Source: Odontesthes bonariensis
Taxonomy: Eukaryota; Chordata; Actinopteri; Atheriniformes; Atherinopsidae
DNA length: 64,000 nucleotides
Assembly (NCBI RefSeq): GCF_027942865.1
Contig: NC_134509.1
Span: forward strand, 34,212,197 to 34,276,196
Direction of reading: 5' to 3'
This document shows positions 43,196 to 55,000 of the stretch, piece after piece. A program made the position numbers and the translations under genes. The notes beneath the pieces are model-generated. The model did no database searches, was not told the DNA's origin, and worked only from the letters and a program-made list of their open reading frames with translations. How positions within the stretch are numbered: position 1 is the stretch's first letter; each line of letters begins with the position of its first letter.

Positions 43196-44895
43196 CCCAA
43201 CTACAATGATCATAACTCCCCGAATATTTACCGGATTTTCACACGGTTTGCTTTGTTACAAACGACAGAGATTTAGTTATGATACAGGACGCTGTCACAC
43301 ATTAAAAATATGTGCTTTCATGCTGAAAGACTTTGTATTATGCTCTTTAAAAAATACATATGGTAGGCTATGGCATATTGATAAATGTATAAATTAATTT
43401 AAATATAAATTTTATATTTTATTAAAGAGACAAGTTTGATTTTTCATTTGAATTTATTTCTCTCACACACACACACAGGACACTTCTGTAACACATATAC
43501 ATTTTTTTATTTGTATTCCTACAGCAAAATTTTGTTGGCACTCAAGAACAACAGACAAAACAACAACAATGAGAAAAATAAAGTGTCGTGAATAAAAAAA
43601 AAAGTGTTGAGTAATAAAAACAGTTATAAATATATTAGAAAAAGATATATACAGTTCTAAAAATGATGGAATTATAAATATGATGGAAGTAAACATTGAA
43701 TAAAATAGAATAGAAAAATACTTTATTCATTATTCATCTACATGACTTATTACTCATTTATTGAAGCAGTAGTAACTTTCTCAGTGATGGCGCTTCTAAA
43801 TTTCACTGATCACTTTATATTTCACTTTCGTCTTACTTCACTGGTCACTTTATATTTTTAAACTGTTTTTTAAGTTCTTAGATTGTTTTTAAAGTGTTTA
43901 TAATTGTATAAACATTTTTATTGCTTTATTATGTCTGCTACTGGATGCTTGAATTTCCTTCGGGATCAATAAAGTATCTATCAAGCTATCTATCTAATAT
44001 AATATTGCACATATATACTGTACCAGCTCAGTACTTTTTTTTTAAAGGCCAAGAAAAATAAGCGTTATAATTCCAGGTCATTCCAGCGTAACACTACCCT
44101 GTTAGGCTTGCAACTGGGGCTGGGGAGCTGGAACCCTTGAAAAAGAACTGTTTTGCACAGCTTCTCGCGTATGCTGGTACTCTGTAACTCCAGGGTAGTT
44201 CATTTTGCGATGTGGTGCAGCCTAACTTTGTGAAATACAGACACCGCAAATGACACAAGCATCACCTCTAAGCCTGCCAATCTCACCCGTCCTGTCAAAA
44301 TCACCAGGCTTGAAGTGCTCACTACAGAGCTTTGACGGCTGAGTCCCAAAAAAAACCTCCGTCTTATAGCAACTTCCCATTGCCTCCTGAAGCCTGTATC
44401 ACTGGGAAACCTTCAAAATATGAAGAAGAAACAAAAAACAGCAAGAGACAATAAGAGAGAGTACCTGTCCCCGCTGTAATAACGTTGCACGTAACGTTAG
44501 TTACGATGACATAATATTATATACGGTAAAATAACCAAAGTTATGGTTCAATCTTACTTGTGAAAGGTAATCCCACGCGATCTGGTATCAATACTGTGCC
44601 GGTTATTGCAACCATAAACTGCACTAAATACGGGCATATTTGCTCACTCTCCGTCGACTCCAATTGATTCTGGTGCGAGCCCAGAGTGAGGAGACCCAGG
44701 CAATATGGCGGCGCCGTTGTTACGTTCCAGCACGTCATGAGGCGTCTACGTATATCATGTCTATGGTTAAATCCGAGAGCTTCACACAGAGACCGAGGAG
44801 CACCTGTAACGGTGATGTTACCTGCTAGTTTATTTTTATTTTATTACTCCATGCTTCGTGGTGTTTGCTGTAACTGTGTGGATGTGATGCGTTCA
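43196..44895. other. Composite region inside the hAT copy
   Basis: From about 43700 to 43995 the plus strand resembles a LINE 3' end (CTTCGGGATCAATAAAGTAT then CTAT repeats). From 44455 to 44830 the DNA is CpG-rich (ATATGGCGGCGCCGTTGTTA) without a recognisable gene. The rest is unassigned. Confidence 0.4.
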
Positions 44896-45005
44896 ACAGA
44901 CTTTTACAATAATAAAACCTGCGTTAATGCACAATAAAATATTTATCGGCGTTAAATAATTAACAAGTTAACGCGATAATAACGAGTTAACTCGCCCAGC
45001 CGTTA

Positions 45006-45290
45006 AAAAAAACAAAACAATGAATACTGAGTGGACCTACACAAAAAGATGTAGATAGCTCCTCTTGAGGAATTACTTTAACATCTGGGAATATCTGGAA
45101 CATTTTATCATAAATGGGAAGACACCCGTCAATCACCTTAGTTGGTTGTTTGCTAGCTCAGACCAGAAACAGCTGGTGAATCACGTTTTTTTTAATCGTT
45201 GACATGTCAGACACAATTTATAAAGTTGTTTCTACCCCCACTTCTGCATAAAAACCCCCCATATCTTTACCTCATTCAACCATATCGTTT
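45006..45290 (+). repeat. Interspersed repeat, right half
   Basis: It continues the repeat begun at 41855; GACCAGAAACAGCTGGTGAA matches ACCAGAAACAGCTGGTAGGT in the copy at 47930. Confidence 0.6.
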
Positions 45291-45983
45291 TTGTGTGTGT
45301 GTGCATTAGGGGATTTTTCCATTTTATTGTTTCAGTACAACCTTTCTTGTTCTCGTCTTCTACTAATCAAAACCAACAATGGAAACCCAACTAGTGTGTT
45401 CTCAGTCTGCAGAATGAGAAGGGACTCCTAATGGGGAAGCTAAACTAGAAACTACTGGCAATGAAACAAGTCTGGTACAAACCCTGAAGACACGCGTCGG
45501 CCATATTGTATGTCAGGTGCTCTACAGTTCGGAAAAACAAACAACTCCCTGATGGAACTGTTGTTCAAATTTCAGGTATATGGGTTTTTTTTTTTTACAT
45601 TTCAATCCAATTCAGTTCAATTAAGTCTAATTTACATAGTGCCAAAACACTGTTTGAAACTTTTGTTAGTGAACACAGCTCATTTTTGCATCCACAAATA
45701 CAAGTTCAAACTCGCCTCTGTAGAAACCCTGCTGTTTTCTCTGGTTGCAAGCTTTTTTCAGATGGAATGAGGGGAAGGTCTGACAATGCAATAGACAGAT
45801 CTGAGTAATGAAAGCACCATCGTAATGTTGTAATTAAAGTATTTTGGGTTTTTTTTCTTTAGAAAACAGATACCAGGGAGCTCTGATTCGACGCTGCAGC
45901 TGCTGCAAGCTTGAATTACAATTGGTTTACAGACAGTTTTATTTTATGCGATGTCTCTGTTGTTACATACTCACTTGTCATCA
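45291..45983. other. Mostly unannotated DNA
   Basis: About 45600-45650 (CAATTCAGTTCAATTAAGTC … CATAGTGCCAAA) is a weak L2-type tail remnant on the minus strand. Otherwise nothing is supported. Confidence 0.4.
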
Positions 45984-46546
45984 ACAGAATCAAAGGTTTC
46001 CTCTCCCAAAAAGACCAGGAGAAACTCATCCATGCATTCATCTCCAGTAGACTCCATTACTGTAATGCTCTTTTAACTGGACTTCCCAAAAAAAACATCA
46101 AACATCTGCAGCTCATCCAGAACGCTGCTGCTAGAGTTTTAACCCGGACTAAGAGATCTGAACACATCACACCAGTTTTAAAATCTTTACTCTGGCTTCC
46201 AGTCAGTCACAGAATAGATTTTAAAAGCCTGCTGATGGTTTACAAATCCCAGAACGGTTTAGGCCCAAAATACATCTGTGATATGTTCAGACAATATAAA
46301 GCCAGCAGAGCTCTTAGATCCAAGGACTCAGGTCAGCTGGTCCAGTTCAGAGTCCAGACTAAACACGGAGAAGCAGCATTTAGCTGTTATGCTGCAAACA
46401 AGTGGAACAAACTGCCAGTGGAGATTAAACTTTCACCAAATGGAGACATTTTTAAATCCAGGTTAAAAACATTTCTTTTCTCATGTGTCTATGCATGCAA
46501 TCTGCACGGTATCTTTGAATTTATCTGGACTGTTGCTTGTTTTTAA
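45984..46546 (+). pseudogene. L2 ORF2 C-terminal region
   Basis: The open frame (its N-terminal 24 residues before 45984 are unrelated DNA) reads [40 protein letters not shown] and FSCYAANKWNKLPVEIKLSP. This is the thumb and C-terminal domain, about 185 residues, without stops. The polymerase palm and endonuclease are absent. Confidence 0.85.
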
Positions 46547-46560
46547 ATTCATTTGAATTA
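45984..46560 (+). mobile_element. L2-type LINE, 5'-truncated
   Basis: It is the end of an L2 ORF2 plus a short 3' UTR on the plus strand, in the same subfamily as 21412 (on the minus strand) and 3386. The coding part is listed separately. Confidence 0.8.
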
Positions 46561-46707
46561 TTTTATTGGACTTGCTTTATTTCTAGTGGGAGATTTTATC
46601 GGATTACATTTTTACGGCGTGACATAATTCAGATGTATTTGAATCCAAGTTCCCATGCAGTCACATTTACACACACAGGGAGGTGGACAGTTGCCACATG
46701 TGTTATG

Positions 46708-46765
46708 CGTAAAAATTGAGAGTTTGTTTTACTTGTTAAAGTAAAATAAACTCTCAATTTTTACG
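46708..46765. repeat. 25-bp-stem hairpin
   Basis: Arms 46708-46732 and 46741-46765 pair with one mismatch around an 8-base loop (TTGTTAAA). Arm motif: GTAAAAATTGAGAGTTT. Confidence 0.9.
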
Positions 46766-47672
46766 TTCTCACACACTCCAGCAGACAATTTAACCACATA
46801 CATAGATTTCAGAATGAATAACAGCTGTACAGTTATCATTGTGAGACAAAGCAAACCTGATCCGCTGCTGTATCTTCTTCTTTCCTTCCACCATCCTCCT
46901 GCTCAGCTCGGTTCAGTGGAACAATTAAAACATTTTCCCATCTGAAATCATGGACACAAGAGAACTTGCACAAAAAAAATGTGTGTAATCCAAATAAGAT
47001 TAGTTAGTTAAAATAAGCTGTTTGTTTTACATTTTTCACATTTGCACCTGTGCAGAAAAGAACATCATAGAAATTTCCTACAGTTTCTGAAAGGGGCTTT
47101 TATCATTTATTTCAAGTTCATATGACTTTGCCAGATTCCCCTTATAGATTCAGATGATTGTATTGGCAGCGTGACGAGGTGAAGGGCTGACACACAGACT
47201 GGTGGCTCCCCTGCATTTGTCATGGCTCAGAGCTTGTTTCACAGCGCCCAAAATTGAGGTTAAATTTGTTGAGAGTGTGTGTGAAGGTCGGTGTGTGTGT
47301 GTGTGTTAAAGGAGGTCAGGGCAGACGGTATTTATTTCAGAGGGCAGGAAGGCAGGGGCTGAATCTGAATCACCAGGGGAGAGTGAACATAATTAGGTGT
47401 TAGATTTCAGAGGTCAGAGGGGAAACACAGCGGCTGCCTGAGGGGAAGGCTACAGGGTGGAGATTTTTAGCTGAGGGGAACCAAAAAAAATAAATTAACC
47501 TCTTCAACCCCAGCGACCAGCTGGAGCACTTAGACAGCAAAACATGTTTAATCCCCACAAAGCCTTCCTTTAAATTTCTGTCTGCAAGAACAAGTATATT
47601 TTCTAAAATGTTGAAGTATTCCTTCATCCACCAGGGCGAGGAATCGAGATTTCTGTTGAAAAATCGTATCGT
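46766..47672. other. Unannotated DNA
   Basis: Nothing supported. A short GT run lies near 47290. Confidence 0.4.
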
Positions 47673-47866
47673 TCAATTCAATTCAATTCATTTTTATTTA
47701 TATAGCGCCAAATACAACAAATGTCATCTCAATATTCGTTCATATAGAGCCAATTCAAAAACAATTTCCTAGCTAAGAAAACCAACAGATTACACTGAAA
47801 ACTTTTTGTTTTTCGGTCCAATCTCCCGGCCTGAGCGACGTGCCTGAGGCGACTGTGGAGAGAAAA
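47673..47866 (-). mobile_element. L2 LINE 3' tail fragment
   Basis: AATTCAATTC repeats, then TTTATTTATATAGCGCCAAA and the UTR to GCCTGAGGCGACTGTGGAGA, match 19495-19745 with an internal deletion. Confidence 0.8.
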
Positions 47867-47929
47867 AATCGTTCTGCACTGTTTTATCAGACAGGTTTTG
47901 GTTCACTATTAAAGTGAAAAGAAATGTGA

Positions 47930-48340
47930 ATTAAATGTGACCCATTGACCTATTTGAAGCAAATAAACTTGATTACACAGTGTCACCGGTGGGTGGCGGT
48001 GTAGGTTTCGTTATCGTGGTTGTAATTCATTAGAGGAAGCAGTTGTTGTAACAAGAAACACATTTTCAGGTAAGAAATAAAAGAAAGAATAAGATACAAA
48101 TTTGAGTAAAAATTAAAGCATACAGCAGTGGACATCCACAAGAGGAAATTTGAGAGAGTTTTTCAGGAAATACTAAAATCTCTGGTGACATCCATCAGTA
48201 TCCACGTTTGTTTTCCAGATCAAACCAGAAACAGCTGGTAGGTCGTATCGTTTAAATGTTGGCCAAGTCAGATGTGATTTCGCAAATTTGTTTCCATTCC
48301 TCCTAATGCGCATTAAGTTTTCTTCAGTGGAAGTTTATCT
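47930..48340 (+). repeat. Interspersed repeat, second copy
   Basis: Same repeat as 41855-42046 plus 45006-45290, uninterrupted, ending near AATGCGCATTAAG. Confidence 0.55.
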
Positions 48341-48366
48341 TTGGAAACTTTTCTGTCAAATTTTTT

Positions 48367-48396
48367 CTGAAATGAGATATTTTTATCTCATTTCAG
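48367..48396. repeat. Perfect 13-bp hairpin
   Basis: CTGAAATGAGATA and TATCTCATTTCAG around TTTT. Confidence 0.9.
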
Positions 48397-50482
48397 AATG
48401 ATTATAGTTATGATTTTTCATAACTGCTGGGTGACAGAGGTTCAAATTCACGATGAGTCTTCTTCCTCCCACTTCCAGTTTTGCCAGTGGTCTGGCTTTG
48501 TCCGATTCTGTCAGTTTCCACATTCCAGAAATATGATAGTTGGTCATTTTCCATACATTTGGACTGTTCCACAAAACAGGAAACATTTCAAATCTGTCAC
48601 TGTGAACATTATTGAAAATAAGTTATCATTGCTGATTCATTACGCTTTGTTTGGTTTGAGCTCCTCTGTAATCACCAACATCTTTTATTAATGATTACAA
48701 CTTTATTACACATTCATTAAACATAATTACATACAACATTGCTGAGGATGTTTTCTTCTGTTTGAGTCTTTCAGCTTCACATTTAACAGACACGTGTTAT
48801 TGTGGTGTGGCGCTTTTCTTCTCACTCTTGATCAGAAACTTCTCAAAATGTTGAACTGTTCCTTTAACGTCTTCTTTTGCTTTGCTATTGGAGAGTCCTG
48901 AGAAATCTGTTTGTCCCCAGAATCTTCTCTCTGTCTTGCCTTCATGTTCTTGTTTTCCTTTCAGTCATTTGTTTTCTCTTCACCCTTTTTGTGTGCACAT
49001 ACATGTGTGTCAATATTAATCCAGACTGATTATTCGCCTTTTGGCTCGGCACCAAATTAAACAGCACTTAATTTCCCCCTTCCTCAGCACATTATTTGTC
49101 TTTTTGAACACTGGCTGTGTCTCTCGCCCTCAGTGTGGGACATACGCACACTCTCTCACACACACAGTGGCCTTTATCATCCTGCTGCTGCCTTTGATGT
49201 GAGAGATAATGTAGAAGTTTATGATGGGAGCCCTCTGAAGCTCGTGGTGCAGACGTGGGAGAGGTGATGACTCTCTCTGGTGTCGTGTTTTGCACAGACA
49301 AGGTCAAACGTCTCACTCACCATAACTACGCCACTGGATGAAACAAATGTGTCTGCATAACACCCATATTACCCTTTACAACTCATCTACAGGGTTTCTC
49401 ACTTAGCAGCTCCATTTTCATAAATCCCCAGTCTCTCACACACGCTGTTTTTGTCTCAATTACACATTCACAGTTCTCTTAAAACTCCCATGCACATATT
49501 GAAAAACTCACACTCCTTCATACAGAATGTATAAATAACTGTGAGAGGCTAAATATTAACTGAGGAACCTTGCACTTTTAACTGTTCCTCAGTGGGTAAT
49601 GCTACGAGAGAATCCAGATTCAAACTTAATGTTCACAGCTGCTACTAATAGCTTTCTTTTTATGTTCTAAAGCTGTTCACAGGTTCCATTAAAACTTCCC
49701 TATGCACCCAGCCAGCACTATGCAGCAGGGAGAGGTGGTAGGTGGCTGGCTGATGAACCTAGTGGAGCATGCACTCCCTCCAGAGGAGTCTGGAGGCAAA
49801 AACAGAGTGAAATGTTACATCCATCAAGTGTCCTGAGACTCGGAACGAAAGCTAATGTTGCCATGCCAGCTGGAGCTAAATCTGAGGTAGGAAATTTCAT
49901 TCTGGCATCTGAAAAATGAGTCCCAAACATAACACGACATTATTATTTGAATATAAAAGATGCTAGTGTGCATATAACTGCAAACATTGTTGTGGAAATA
50001 TATTTTGCTTATCCAGCTCCCTCTTTTGTCTTTAAAGTCAAACACGCTGCCATTTTGCTTCTGGAACACAACTTCTTTTCAAATTCTAACAAGAAAAAAG
50101 AAACAAATATCCACAGCAACCGGGTTTACAGAACAGATAATACACCGCACTGCATACAGATTAACTTTCTCCAGTTTTTCCTGCCACTGAAATCAGAACC
50201 TCAAAAGCCCGATATGATGCACAGCAGCATCCAGTCAGTAAAAAGCAGTATTATTGTAAAGAATAGAAGCAGTCAAAAAAAGAAGAACAAAAAGCACATT
50301 TCTGAGCAGTGCAACTCACGAGATGAGCTTTTTTTGTGCCATTGACCAAATTACTGAGTGTTGACACTGTTTAAAACATGAGCCAAACGAATCTGTCAAT
50401 CTGTAAAAAAGCTCAACAGTTGTCTTTAATTATCGGCATGCTTGTCAAGTCTCTTACGTTTGCTTGCCTGCACGTTTGTGTT
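48397..50482. other. Unannotated DNA
   Basis: No supported gene or repeat. Confidence 0.4.
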
Positions 50483-50512
50483 ACACACACACAGACACAC
50501 ACACACACACAG
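50483..50512. repeat. Short (CA)n microsatellite
   Basis: ACACAC runs broken by one AG; a smaller run lies at about 50621-50634. Confidence 0.85.
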
Positions 50513-53500
50513 AGTGTACACAGCGTCATTAAGGGGACTGCTGTGAAATCTTGTGATCGGGGGATTCTGCACTTCAAATCCCTGCAGATCATACACCGCC
50601 TAAGAGGAGGCGCCTTTGACCCACACACACACACAGATGCAGGGGCACGCAGGAAAATACACACTCATGCTGGGTGGTATGTGCACTTGCAATATCATTT
50701 GATGGGCTCACATGGTCCCAGTTAATCAGCTTTTCATAAGTAGCTACCAGGTCATCCATGAAGATTTATTCCTGTTTTCGATTAATCATATGATCATCAT
50801 CACTCGCTTTTTTTTCTTCTTTTCTTTTCTTTTTGTCGTCTTTTAGTCTAAATGCGCATACGTGGCTCTGGGCTTTTTGTTAGCTGGCACAATGGTCTAA
50901 CTATACTATTATATGCCAGACATTAGCATGTAGGACATGAGTATAGATAACACAATTTAACCCAAACACCACTTGTTAGACCCTTAATTAGGACTTTAAC
51001 TGGACAGCCAGTTAAAAAAAAGTACCAGTATACCACCTAAACACACACTCAAGGACCACCACGTGTTCTCGATGTCCTGAAGACTTCAAATAAATCATCT
51101 AACCATAAGACCAAATTGAATTCCTTATCTTTGACATGAGAACTTGTGCTTTGACCCCAAAGGAGAGGTGGACTCCCAAAATTGGACTGGAAGTAAATGA
51201 ATTTACCACTGCATGAACAACACATACAGTGCTAGCTTTCATTGACATATTGTCTGCAAAGCATCAGTCCTCTCATTCGAAACTGAGGGAAGTATTTTAA
51301 CGAGAAGCACATGACTGTACAATCCTTGTTAAGATGACAAGAGCCCTTGTTTTTCGCTGCACACGCACGCAGCATGCAGAGACACCCTCACACACACTTC
51401 TGGAAATTTGTCGAGCAGCTTGAAAAGTGGAAAAGAAATTCTCTTGTCTGTGGGTTTATTTATTCAGGAAAAGAAAGAGAAGGTCTCAGAATATAAACGC
51501 TCACATTTTTCACAGTTAATGTGGTTTTAATCGCATTGCACTATGACAACAAGCAGATGATGTGAAACACAAGCAGGGAACAAGGGGCTTCTGCCATGAG
51601 CACACAGTCATCTGTATCCCTGCACTGCTGACGGTTCGCAATGAAAAGGCCACAGATTTAGGCACTGTGTGTCCATGGATGTCTGGCCTCGTCTTTTGTT
51701 TAACCTTCCTCCACTGTTATGAGCCATTTACAGGAGTTAGAATTTAAAGGTAAAGCTTTACAGTTTTAGTGTGTAGTATTGAAGATGTTGTACTGGCAGA
51801 AATGAAAGCCATAATTAGTTTTCAATAAGTGTTTAAATACCTGAAAATAAAAATAAATGTGTATTTTTACTCTTTTTTTCCAATCCTAAACTTCCACACA
51901 TAGAGTGAGTCCTCTTCCAAAGAGATTACCATAAGTTCCACTGTCATGTTTCCATAGTAACACAGAAGAGACAAACCAAAACTGGCTCCAGAGAGGGCCT
52001 TTTCCATTTATTTGTGTGTGTGTTTTTGTGGCAACTGTAATTTCTCCTCCAACATGATAACATGGTCTCACATCAGAGTGTGCTCCAAACATAGAAGTTT
52101 CACTACGAAGACTCAAAAAACTGTAAAAGATACAAAATTTTCTAGGCTCCAAAATCATAACATTCCTGTGAGTTGCAATGACTGTCATGCATCCTCAAAA
52201 ATCATATTTTCAAGGCTTAAAAAAACAGGCCTTGAATGTTACAGCCCCGAATCTCATGCCACAGACGCAATATTGTCTGGAACCTTTTCATTTTTTTCCT
52301 GTACTTCACTGTCAGGATTAAGCGTAAGAAATAAATGCTTAGGGTTAGATGTTGAAAAATACAAGGCTTATGGAGGCTATAGTATTGAAGAAAAAGATGA
52401 TTACGTGTTGGCATTAGTTGTGAGAAGTCTTTAATGTTCAAATAGAGAAATTCAGATGTTACCATCTGACAGTTAGTGTGCCTTTTTTGTGCCACTTAAT
52501 CCAGTTTTTCATGTAAAACTGGGCTTGAGAATGAAGCAAGGACTCTCCAGAATGCTAGATGTCACCAAAGCATACTGTCTCTTTAATTAGTCATTGCCTT
52601 AAAAGGGAGTTTTAAATGGTGTATGAGTATGATACACCATAGTCTCTGGGGAAACATTTGACCTGAATGTTGTCATCAGAGCGTGCGTGTTGGGTTCTGT
52701 TCACACAACTGTGCATCATCCAGTCTGATGGGATGGCGCTTACTTATCTGAGGATTGGAGTCACATACTGCATTTGTGTGAAATAAGTCTTCCGATCTAC
52801 TGAGCATGCATGGAACCCAGTCCTCCAAATGCGCTTTACAAAAGAAAACAACAAAGTGTTTGAGTCCACAACCATGTATAAATGGGCCCTTAATCAAACA
52901 ACTGGCTTGGAAATATTGGTGGAAATAATAAAGATCTGATAAATAAACTTGGAAATAAACTGATTTCAGTGATTTGATTGCTTGGGTTTACGGTCTTGTT
53001 TAGAAAATGGTACTTTTAGACATCCGAGGTTTCAGTGATGCCTTGTTAATCATTCAGAAGTACAGAATTATGATCGTGGTATTACTGGCACCACTGAATT
53101 TTAACTACATACCTTTGTATATCTTTGGAAATGAATGCAAATAAACCAACTCAGCTAGTTGAACAACGACCAATAAAGACTTTCATGTTCAGCACAAGCA
53201 TAAAATACCCCAGACAAAAATGATCCACAAAAGTTGAAGATGCTGAATTTTCAGTGTTCATATGAGCTGAATTGGCCAATAAATAATAATTTTACAGTAT
53301 AAAAAGGTCGATTGAATCTCTTCAATTTCCCTTTTTATACAGTGGTGAAGACCAGAGGCTGTCATTGTTGCTAAAGGTTCTAGAGTTTTACCACATGAAA
53401 TCCTTTTTTTTATTATCTCTAAGTTTTTTTAACATTCTGATCTTGCTTAAATGTCCCTTTTGCTCAGTTTCTTAACATTTTTACTCACATATGTTATTGA

Positions 53501-53831
53501 ACAGTTCCCACCATCAAAGGTCCACTTTCTGTAGCCTGCTGGATAAACATTAGACGCATACATGAGATCATCGCTCCATATATGCTGTAAATGGACACAG
53601 TTCACAGTTATTTTCAGTATAGTACAAGTGGAAAAACTCAAGAGGAACCAAAACCAAATGTAACCAAAAATAACTATCTTTATTCATAAGATATCAGCAT
53701 AATTTATCTCACTAACATAAGATGATCAAGTAATGATAATAATTTCAGAACTGTATCACAACATACTGCTCACAAGTACACAGGAAGGCAGATATGTAAA
53801 GTACACACAAATATAATGAATATAATCATGA
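50513..53831. other. Unannotated DNA
   Basis: No supported gene. An imperfect inverted pair at 53297-53340 (GTATAAAAAGG … CCCTTTTTATAC) is the only structure noted. This is the quietest stretch of the window and may be ancestral host sequence. Confidence 0.4.
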
Positions 53832-53879
53832 GACTAAGTTGTCTCATGATTCGGTCGGGCACAGCCCGAAGAAACGACA

Positions 53880-55000
53880 CGGGTCCCCCTTCCGACAGGC
53901 TCACCACCCGTGGGAGGGGCCATGGGGGTCGGGTGCAGTGTGAGCTGGGCGGCAGCCGAAGGCGGGGACCTTGGCGGTCTGATCCTCGGCTACTGAAGGT
54001 GGCTCTTGGGACGTGGAACGTCACCTCTCTGCTGGGGAAGGAGCCTGAGCTGGTGCGCGAGGCTGAGCGGTTCCGGCTAGATATAGTCGGACTCACCTCG
54101 ACGCACGGCTTGGGCTCCGGAACCAGCCTCCTCGAGAGGGGTTGGACTCTCTTCCACTCTGGAGTTGCCCGCGGTGAGAGGCGTAAAGCAGGTGTAGGCA
54201 TACTTATTGCCCCCCGGCTGTGCGCCTGTACATTGGGGTTCACCCCGGTAGACGAGAGGGTAGCCTCCCTCCGCCTTAGGGTGGGGGGACGGGTCCTGAC
54301 TGTTGTTTGTGCTTATGCACCGAACGGCAGTTCAGAGTACCCACCCTTTTTGGAGTCCCTGGAGGAGGCACTGGAGAGTGCTCCTCCGGGAGACTCCCTC
54401 GTCCTGCTGGGGGACTTCAATGCTCACGTGGGCAATGACAGTGAGACCTGGAGGGGCGTGATTGGGAGGAACGGCCCCCCCGATCTGAATCAGAGTGGTG
54501 CTTTGTTGTTGGACTTCTGTGCTCGTCACGGACTGTCTATAACGAACACCATGTTCAGGCATAAGGGTGTCCATATGTGCACTTGGCACCAGGACACCCT
54601 AGGCCGCAGCTCGATGATCGACTTTGTAGTCGTATCGTCGGACTTGCGGCCGTATGTCCTGGACACTTGGGTGAAGAGAGGGGCGGAGCTGTCAACTGAT
54701 CACCACCTGGTGGTGAGTTGGCTCCGCTGGTGGGGGAGGAAGCCGGTCAGACCTGGTAGGCCCAAACGTATTGTGAGGGTCTGTTGGGAACGGCTGGCGG
54801 AATCCCCTGTTAGGAGGAGTTTCAACTCCCACCTCCGGCAGAGCTTCAACCATGTCCCGGGGGAGGTGGGGGACATTGAGCCCGAATGGGCCATGTTCCG
54901 TGCCTCCATTGTTGAGGCGGCCGACCGGAGCTGTGGCCGTAAGGTGGTCGGTGCCTGTCGTGGCGGCAATCCCCGACCCGCTGGTGGACCCCAGTGGTGA
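53880..55000 (+). pseudogene. Rex3-like endonuclease domain
   Basis: The frame reads [74 protein letters not shown] and [10 protein letters not shown]. These are the successive APE endonuclease blocks (Asn in GTWNVTS, catalytic Asp in GDFN, the His in DHHLVV). All key residues appear present. It ends at [11 protein letters not shown] by a small shift before [17 protein letters not shown] continues in another frame. The Met-led start upstream lies partly in flanking DNA and is not the true start. Confidence 0.88.

Larger units (their letters stand above)
42047..45005 (-). mobile_element. hAT element (BED family), long composite copy, 8-bp TSD
   Basis: AAAAAAAC flanks both sides (42039-42046 and 45006-45013). 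The left 350 bp and right 110 bp match the 601-bp element at 12850. Between about 42392 and 44893 lies 2.5 kb foreign to that element, including a MITE with a RecQ-like fragment and a LINE-like 3' end. The minus-strand BED exon (42180-42380) is partly preserved (SSSSLKYHLKAKHTTD) but its first half is lost at the junction. Confidence 0.85.

Noticed and set aside
44455..44830. CpG-rich stretch as a host promoter or CpG island
   Set aside because: It lies inside a hAT copy with other transposon DNA, and no first exon follows.
50413..50725. Overlapping frames rich in Thr-His or Cys-Val
   Set aside because: They are translations of CA microsatellites.
53297..53340. Inverted pair as a small RNA gene
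   Set aside because: Several mismatches in the stem and no other support.
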